Below, piece by piece: positions 58,318 through 64,000 of a stretch of 64,000 bases of DNA. Numbering within the stretch: position 1 is the stretch's first letter; the number at the start of each line of letters is the position of its first letter. Source of the stretch: Gymnothorax reevesii. Taxonomy: Eukaryota; Chordata; Actinopteri; Anguilliformes; Muraenidae. The position numbers and the translations under genes are program-made. The notes below the pieces were generated by a model, which did not search any database, had not been told where the DNA came from, and saw only the letters and a program-made list of their open reading frames with translations. Location: the NCBI GenBank assembly GCA_029721435.1, contig CM056574.1:28939001-29003000 (forward strand), read 5' to 3'.

Positions 58318-59622
58318 TTAGGCTCATTTTTTAAGCTAGTGCAAAGTTAAGTCTTCTAGTTTCACAGGATACTTCCAAGGCATCCATTGGTAGCGCGCAT
58401 TTTGCGCTAGCTTGTAGGGATGCAGTACAAAAATATCAAACATGATGAAAACAGTTTGAATCAATGAAATTCATTTGATTTTTTTAGCATTTTTTGACAG
58501 TGTGCCCATTATGTTACTTTTCGCTGGTCACTCTTGTATTCTTGAAGTGTAGTAAAAAGGTATAAATGTGTCATTGTCAAAAAAACAATTCAGTTTTCTA
58601 ATGCTGGCCATTTCTGCAGTGCTTGTGCGTGAAACGCTTTGTTGAGCTCCCGGCCCCTCCTGAAAACCCCAGTGTGCCGCGATTGGGGAACTTGAGCACT
58701 TACTTATTGGTCGTCTGCTTTGCACCTGCGTGGAAATGTCACGCCCCTTACCATAAATAGATTTCCATTCTTGAGTGTAAATGAGCTTGTGGGTGTAAAC
58801 CGCTTGATTGAAAGGTGTGCCAAACTATCTTCTTGGCATGAAAATTCAATTGGTGACGTCCCTCATTGACAAAAAAAAAAAATGGCCGGGAGCTATTTGG
58901 GCATTTCGGGCAGCTCTGAAGCAGTGTGTTTTGTGGCAGAGAGGGCTTCTTTTAGTGGTGACTGTGAGTTGTTTTCCGACACAGACCTTTTACATGCACA
59001 TTAAAAAAACTATATATATGATTCATGCAATTACATTAAAAGAATGAAAACCATAATAGCTGCACTTTAAAGATCCAGTAAATACTTCAATTTCATGGTT
59101 TAGGCTTTACATGGTTAATACAGTGTTGAACTTTTAAAAATGTATCAAAAAAGACAAGAAAAAACCAAAGAAGCAGCAGACATGTCTGGAAGGGAAGTCA
59201 CATCAGCTTTCACAACACACGAGCAGGGCTGATGAAGCAAAACACTCATTTACTTGCTGCGGGCTGGATAATGGGCCCCAGCAGGCTGGAAGGATAAATG
59301 CGGTCAGTGCCGGCAGATCAAGGTGGAATTACAAAAATGACAGTCAGCTTCATGCTTCCGATTTCATTGTTCTTAGAACAGTCATTCCCATCGGCACTGA
59401 GCCCAGAAGCTCTGGTAAATGTTGCCGTTTTCAATTTTGTTGCTCTTCTGATGAATACAGGAAGCTGACAACAAGCAGTAAACACTTCCATTATATCTGC
59501 TGCTTTGGCTAATTTATTCAGTCTTAACAGTGGAGTCTTCAGAACAATCTGATCCCCTATACTGTCAAAGCTGATAAACAGACAGTAAATCTCAGTGTTC
59601 ATGGATGAGTTTTTCTCACTAC
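58318..59622. other. Non-coding stretch, no gene seen
   Basis: Short featureless ORFs only. The sequence directly left of the LTR (to 59622) should be host DNA flanking the LTR retrotransposon, with ACTAC as the likely half of its target duplication. Confidence 0.45.
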
Positions 59623-60120
59623 TGTTATGGCCCCAATTTGTTATTACATTTATAACACAACAGCAACAGCAAGGGATGACAAACACAGTTTTAACAACTA
59701 AAACACATTTAATTTTTAACAAAGACAAAGACTAATAACAACATACAACTAAAGACCAAGATTGAAAAATAAGAAAAAACAGAAATAATTACAGTCCCTT
59801 TTTGGTGGGGTGGCTTGGTGATGTCCTGGATGAAGAAAATGCTCAAACACAGGAAAAGAAATCCACAAAAGAAACGTCACAGGTCTTGAACAGAATGGCA
59901 GGTCTGGTCATCTTCTTGCAATTTCTCCTACTACTTTACTGTCTCAGTTCTTTTCCTTATATACTCTTTTGCAGACCCCACCCACATTTAGACCTCTTTT
60001 TTTCTTAATTTTCTGAGACTTGCCCCAGACATGTCCAGGACATGTCTAAACATGACTCCAGTCTGAGCTAAACAAAAAAAAGGTAAATACTGCCATCTAG
60101 TGGCCTATATTCACATTACA
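59623..60120 (-). mobile_element. 3' LTR of a Gmr1-like retrotransposon
   Basis: Read on the minus strand the LTR starts TGTAATGTGAATATAGGCCA and ends GGGGCCATAACA (498 bp, with short imperfect inverted ends TGTAAT/ATAACA). A TATATAAGG promoter box lies near 59957-59965. The polypurine tract GGAATGGAGG (60121-60130) directly precedes it. The partner 5' LTR lies outside the window, so the exact ends cannot be cross-checked. Confidence 0.7.
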
Positions 60121-60130
60121 CCTCCATTCC
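60121..60130 (-). other. Polypurine tract of the LTR retrotransposon
   Basis: GGAATGGAGG on the minus strand abuts the 3' LTR. This is the usual primer site for plus-strand DNA synthesis in LTR elements. Confidence 0.6.
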
Positions 60131-60247
60131 AAAAGGGAAAAATTTTGACTCATAAAGGCAAAATTTTTCTTTTCAATACAAAATGGTTAAGTGAACGCTT
60201 GTCTATATATACATATCATACAATATTCAAACACATGATATACACAT

Positions 60248-62158
60248 TCAAACACGGGATAAGCAATCAGCAATTACATTGTCTGTACCCTTCACATGCT
60301 TAATTTCCAAGTCAAACTCCTGTAAAATCAAACTCCAATTCAACAATCTCCGATTCTTGTCTTTCATCTTACTCAAAAACATTATCGGATTGTGGTCAGT
60401 GTACACAATCATTGGCTTTTGTCCTGTACAAACATAAACCTCAAAGTGTTGTAAAGAAAGGACCAGAGCCAACAGTTCCTTCTCTATTGTGGAATAGTTC
60501 CTTTGGTGGCGATTGAACTTCCTGGAGAAGTATGCCACGGGATGCTCAATGTGATCAGAGTCACTTCTCTGTAGGAGCACAGATCCACAAGCTTGGTCGC
60601 TAGCATCGACCGCGATGGAAAACGGTTTGTTGAAGTCAGGAGATTTGAGCACGGGGAAGTGACACAGCAGAGACTTCAGGCGATCGAAGGCTCTCTGGCA
60701 TGCATCATCCCAGGTGAACTTTACGCCTTTTTTCAGTTGGTTAGTTAGACTGAGAGCAATCTCAGCAAAGTTCTTGCAGAACTTGCAGTAGTACCCGATC
60801 ATTCCAAGGAAGCGGCGCAAAGCTTTTTTGTTGTCAGGAACTGGAAAGTCCATGATGGCTTGGACTTTAGCATTTATGGGTGCCACCTTACCCTGGCCAA
60901 TGACGTAGCCAAGATAGGTGACAGTAGCACAACCAAAGTCACTCTTGTTCAGGTTAACAGTCAGGTTAGCCTGGGTCAGGCGCTGGAACAACGTCTCTAC
61001 ATCTTTTAGATGTTCTTCCCAGGAGTCACTCCATGTGATCAGGTCATCGATGTATGCACCCGTGTGTGGCAATCCGGCGATTGTAGACTGTATCATCCTT
61101 TGGAACGTGGCTGGGGCATTTTTCATGCCAAAGGGTAGGACTTCATACTGGTACAATCCAGATGGTGTGGCAAAAGCAGAGATGCTCTTGGCCCTCTCAG
61201 TTAAAGGCACACACCAATAACCCTTCAATAAATCAATCTTGGTCAGAAACTTTGCTTGCCCTACACTATCAATACAATCATCAATCCTAGGTATTGGAAA
61301 CACATCAGTTCTAGTTACTGCATTGACTTTGCGATAATCTGTACAGAATCTAGTACTTCCATCAGGTTTTGGAACTAGCACACAGGGTGAACTCCAGTCG
61401 GAGTTGGAGGGTCTGATAATATCATGTTTTAACATGAACTCAACCTCTTTCTCAGCAATCTTTCTCTTTTCAGGATTCATCCGGTATGGATGCTGTTTTA
61501 TTGGTTTGGCATCACCAACATCTACATCATGAGAGGCTATTGTAACTCTCTTTGGAACATCAGGAAACAAATCCTCATATTTCTTGATCAACCTTTCAAA
61601 CTGATCTCTCTGTGAGGGTTCTAAGTGCTGGAGTTTTACATCAAGATTTTGCAACACTTCAGTGTTTGACAATTTACATGAAAGAACTTCAGCTTTAATT
61701 CTTGGTTCATCATCTTGAAACTCCCCCTCATCTTCACACGTTTCGACCATTGGAGAATCTGAAGTGACAGCTGCAACCCTAGCATTTCTGTCATGACAAG
61801 GCTTTAGCATGTTAATATGACACAATTGTTTTGGTTTTCTCCTATCTGGAGTGTTCACAATGTAATTGAGATCATTGAGTTTTGTCAGAATTTTATAAGG
61901 ACCATGAAATCTAGCCTGCAATGGATTGGACTGCAAGGGAAACAACACAAGGACCTTGTCTCCTGGTTTAAACTCACGGCTTCTAGCCTTATGATCATAC
62001 CAAGTTTTCATTTTTCCCTGACTTGATTTCAAGTTCTCTTTGGCAAGGTCACAAGCTGCACGCAATCTTTCCTTGAACTTGCTAACATAGTCTAACAGAC
62101 TGATTTGCGGCTCTTCCTCTTGCCATTGTTCACTCAATAATAGCAAAGGTCCTCTCAC
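60248..62158 (-). CDS. Retrotransposon pol, C-terminal part: GPY/F module, reverse transcriptase, RNase H
   Basis: The frame is open for 636 codons and continues in phase from the upstream ORF after a single TAA; its first codon is GTG, so it has no start of its own. It opens with the integrase C-terminal GPY/F module (KPGDKVLVLFP, FHGPYKI). Reverse transcriptase follows with SSPCVLVPKPDGSTRFCTDY, LPFGMKNAP and the catalytic YIDD. RNase H has IAVDASDQACG (Asp), STIEKELLALV (Glu) and VYTDHNPI (Asp). The protein would copy element RNA to DNA. It ends NVIADCLSRV, close to the LTR. The sequences are Ty3/gypsy-like, but they follow the integrase, as in Gmr1 of Atlantic cod. The frame is otherwise undamaged, so the copy is fairly young. 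Confidence 0.85.
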   Translation of the reverse strand: MRGPLLLLSEQWQEEEPQISLLDYVSKFKERLRAACDLAKENLKSSQGKMKTWYDHKARSREFKPGDKVLVLFPLQSNPLQARFHGPYKILTKLNDLNYIVNTPDRRKPKQLCHINMLKPCHDRNARVAAVTSDSPMVETCEDEGEFQDDEPRIKAEVLSCKLSNTEVLQNLDVKLQHLEPSQRDQFERLIKKYEDLFPDVPKRVTIASHDVDVGDAKPIKQHPYRMNPEKRKIAEKEVEFMLKHDIIRPSNSDWSSPCVLVPKPDGSTRFCTDYRKVNAVTRTDVFPIPRIDDCIDSVGQAKFLTKIDLLKGYWCVPLTERAKSISAFATPSGLYQYEVLPFGMKNAPATFQRMIQSTIAGLPHTGAYIDDLITWSDSWEEHLKDVETLFQRLTQANLTVNLNKSDFGCATVTYLGYVIGQGKVAPINAKVQAIMDFPVPDNKKALRRFLGMIGYYCKFCKNFAEIALSLTNQLKKGVKFTWDDACQRAFDRLKSLLCHFPVLKSPDFNKPFSIAVDASDQACGSVLLQRSDSDHIEHPVAYFSRKFNRHQRNYSTIEKELLALVLSLQHFEVYVCTGQKPMIVYTDHNPIMFLSKMKDKNRRLLNWSLILQEFDLEIKHVKGTDNVIADCLSRV

Positions 62159-64000
62159 TTAATGACCAAACACTAGCTCAAATGGACTGAATCCAGTAGA
62201 CTCCTGCACTGCTTCTCTAGCTGCAAACAACAGCAAATGAACCCCTTCATCCCAGTCTTTCTCATGGTCATAACAATAAGTCCTCATCATTGTCTTGAGA
62301 GTGGAATGAAACCGCTCTAAGGCACCCTGACTTTCTGGATGATAGGCACTAGAAAGAATCTGTTTTGCACCTAGTTCATACACAACCTGCTGAAACAATC
62401 CTGAAGTGAAATTGCTACCTTGGTCTGACTGAATTTCCCTGGGAAGACCAAACAACGTGAAGAACTTTATCAAAGCCTTCGAGATTGCAGTTGCCTTGAT
62501 GTTACGTAGAGGTATGGCTTCGGGGAATCTGGTAGATGCACACATGATTGTCAACAAGTACTGATTTCCAGATCTAGTCTTGGGTAATGGACCAACGCAA
62601 TCAACAATGACCCTAGAGAATGGCTCCCCAAATGCTGGGATAGGCTGCAATGGAGCTACAGGTGGGTCTAACTGGTGTTTTCCAACTACCTGACAAGTGT
62701 GACAGGTTTTGCAAAAGTTGGAAACGTCTTTCCGAAGCCCAGGCCAAAAGAAGTGTTTCATGATCTTATCAACAGTCTTGTTAACACCAAGATGACCTCC
62801 TAAAGGTAAACTATGAGCCATTGTTAAGATCTCATTCCTATAGACCTTCGGAACAACAATTTGCCTGACCACTGCCCAATCTGCATTGGCAGGGATATCA
62901 GGAGGGCGCCACTTCCGCATCAACACACCATCCTTGAGATAATACCCAACTGGAACTGCATCTATTTCTTTTTCAGGAAGGGCTCTCCTCTTTAGTACAC
63001 CAATTTCAGGATCATTAGTTTGCTCCTCAATCAACCGCTTTCTGGACAGAGACAAGTCTCCAGACACATCAGAATCACCAGACCCATCCGGCTGGCTGAA
63101 TAGAGAACTGATAAAAGTATCTGATAAGTCCTGAAACGGAGAAACCATAGTAGGCCAATCAGAGTCATGAGGCGAACCACCTGAGTCCTGACTATTCAAT
63201 GTACTGGACGGCACCACAACATCTTCTTCTTTAGCCTTCTTGGCCATAGCACGAGTCACTGCGCAAGAAGGATACAGAGATGGGTCCTCATTCCCATTTT
63301 CAGTGCTCGGCTGTGAAGTAAGATGTACAGGGGGAACTACTTTGCCCCCAGCCAGGTCATTGCCTAGCAACAGAGAAACACCCTTTATAGGTAGACTTGA
63401 CATACGTCCCACCTTTACCTGTCCTGTAACTAAATCTGACTTCAAGAATATAGAGCGCAGGGGTACAGATACAGTCCTCCCTTCAATACCTTGTACAAGT
63501 ATGAAATCCCCTGAAGCGGTCTCATCACGTAACTCCAAGGAGTCCATCAACAAAAGTGACTGAGAAGCTCCGGTATCCCTTAGGATATATATGGGGACAG
63601 GAGTAGTATGCTCATTCAGAGCTACAAATCCCTCTGACACAAATGGAAGAAATTCCTCCCTCACAAAGTCAGCTGTATTAGGCTTTTTAGCCCCACAAGA
63701 AGCAGGCAATTTAGCAGATTGGTTATCTACTACAGGGGTTTCTAACCTTGTTTTCACAAAGGCATTTGGTTTGGTATCCTTTTCTTTTTCTTTCTTAGCT
63801 TTAAGGAACCAACAGTTAGTTGTAACATGACCAGATTTCTTGCAATAACTGCAAACTAGACCACTTTTGTCACTGTCAGCTTTCACACTTTGATCAGACC
63901 TGTTACTGGATTTCTGAGCACCATCACCAGATTTGTCTTTGTCTTTGGGTGAGGAATCTTGGGTATCACCGTAACCCTTTTTCTGAAATTGGGACCATTT
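62159..64000 (-). CDS. Retrotransposon gag-pol, middle part: zinc knuckle, protease, integrase (runs off the window)
   Basis: The frame is open from the window edge to a TAA at 62159-62161 (613 codons visible). A CCHC zinc knuckle (CSYCKKSGHVTTNC) belongs to the nucleocapsid part of Gag. The protease has the active-site triplet DTG (LRDTGASQSLL). The integrase has an HHCC zinc domain (GGHLGVNKTVDKIMKHFFW, then CKTCHTCQ) and catalytic Asp (VIVDCVGPLP), Asp (IQSDQGSNF) and Glu (ESQGALERF). The integrase thus precedes reverse transcriptase. The TAA falls inside a conserved stretch between the integrase core (FELVFGH) and its GPY/F module. It is either a disabling nonsense change in this copy or a read-through point. 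Confidence 0.85.
   Translation of the reverse strand, partial: KWSQFQKKGYGDTQDSSPKDKDKSGDGAQKSSNRSDQSVKADSDKSGLVCSYCKKSGHVTTNCWFLKAKKEKEKDTKPNAFVKTRLETPVVDNQSAKLPASCGAKKPNTADFVREEFLPFVSEGFVALNEHTTPVPIYILRDTGASQSLLLMDSLELRDETASGDFILVQGIEGRTVSVPLRSIFLKSDLVTGQVKVGRMSSLPIKGVSLLLGNDLAGGKVVPPVHLTSQPSTENGNEDPSLYPSCAVTRAMAKKAKEEDVVVPSSTLNSQDSGGSPHDSDWPTMVSPFQDLSDTFISSLFSQPDGSGDSDVSGDLSLSRKRLIEEQTNDPEIGVLKRRALPEKEIDAVPVGYYLKDGVLMRKWRPPDIPANADWAVVRQIVVPKVYRNEILTMAHSLPLGGHLGVNKTVDKIMKHFFWPGLRKDVSNFCKTCHTCQVVGKHQLDPPVAPLQPIPAFGEPFSRVIVDCVGPLPKTRSGNQYLLTIMCASTRFPEAIPLRNIKATAISKALIKFFTLFGLPREIQSDQGSNFTSGLFQQVVYELGAKQILSSAYHPESQGALERFHSTLKTMMRTYCYDHEKDWDEGVHLLLFAAREAVQESTGFSPFELVFGH

Overview
This window is vertebrate nuclear DNA, most likely from a ray-finned fish. 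I base that on the mix of transposon families: Tc1-like elements of about 1.6-2.1 kb, a Gmr1-type LTR retrotransposon, a DANA-like tRNA SINE, and CR1/L2/Rex-type LINE scraps. Genes carried by transposons have GT-AG introns. I find no host protein-coding exon. The window is an intergenic or intronic stretch built largely from nested mobile elements.

The dominant feature is one element of about 20.16 kb at 10628-30788. It starts TAC, ends GTA, and is flanked by the 7-bp direct repeat CATCAAT at 10621-10627 and 30789-30795. It is a giant palindrome. The left arm (10628 to about 19257) and right arm (about 22056 to 30788) are near-identical inverted copies of about 8.7 kb around a spacer of about 2.8 kb. 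The spacer holds most of a two-exon IS3-like integrase/transposase gene on the minus strand (384 aa; D131, D190, E230). Its second exon reaches into the left arm, and a decapitated copy of that exon lies at the inner edge of the right arm. Each arm carries an intact two-exon gene for a 680-aa protein with a SAM-like N-terminus and a C-terminal HECT E3 ubiquitin-ligase domain. Each arm also has a tandem array at its outer end and a second array about 1.7 kb further in. Both arrays share the core TTGCTGCCA and are candidate transposase-binding sites. The element best fits the IS3EU-type eukaryotic DNA transposons, here with greatly enlarged terminal inverted repeats and a duplicated ubiquitin-ligase cargo gene.

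Region by region: 1-5163 is unique-looking sequence with microsatellites. 5164-6670 has two small palindromic repeats and a solo LTR. 8053-9653 is a dead Tc1 element with a 40-bp internal inversion. 10628-30788 is the giant element. 31153-31461 is a second copy of the small solo LTR. 31869-33021 is a PIF/Harbinger-like deletion derivative that keeps a promoter and the start of an ORF. 34851-36345 is a LINE relic split by a 1,027-bp solo LTR. 39033-39381 is a MITE, and 40395-41960 holds LINE 3' ends. 43610-43940 is a third solo LTR. 45895-48010 is a cluster of small repeats with many CCATGG motifs. 50100-50345 is a LINE endonuclease scrap. 52824-54025 and 56186-58315 are two more Tc1 relics, the second interrupted by a tRNA SINE. 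59623-64000 is the 3' part of a minus-strand LTR retrotransposon with its integrase upstream of reverse transcriptase.

All calls come from reading the sequence. No database search was run, so family names rest on motif recognition.
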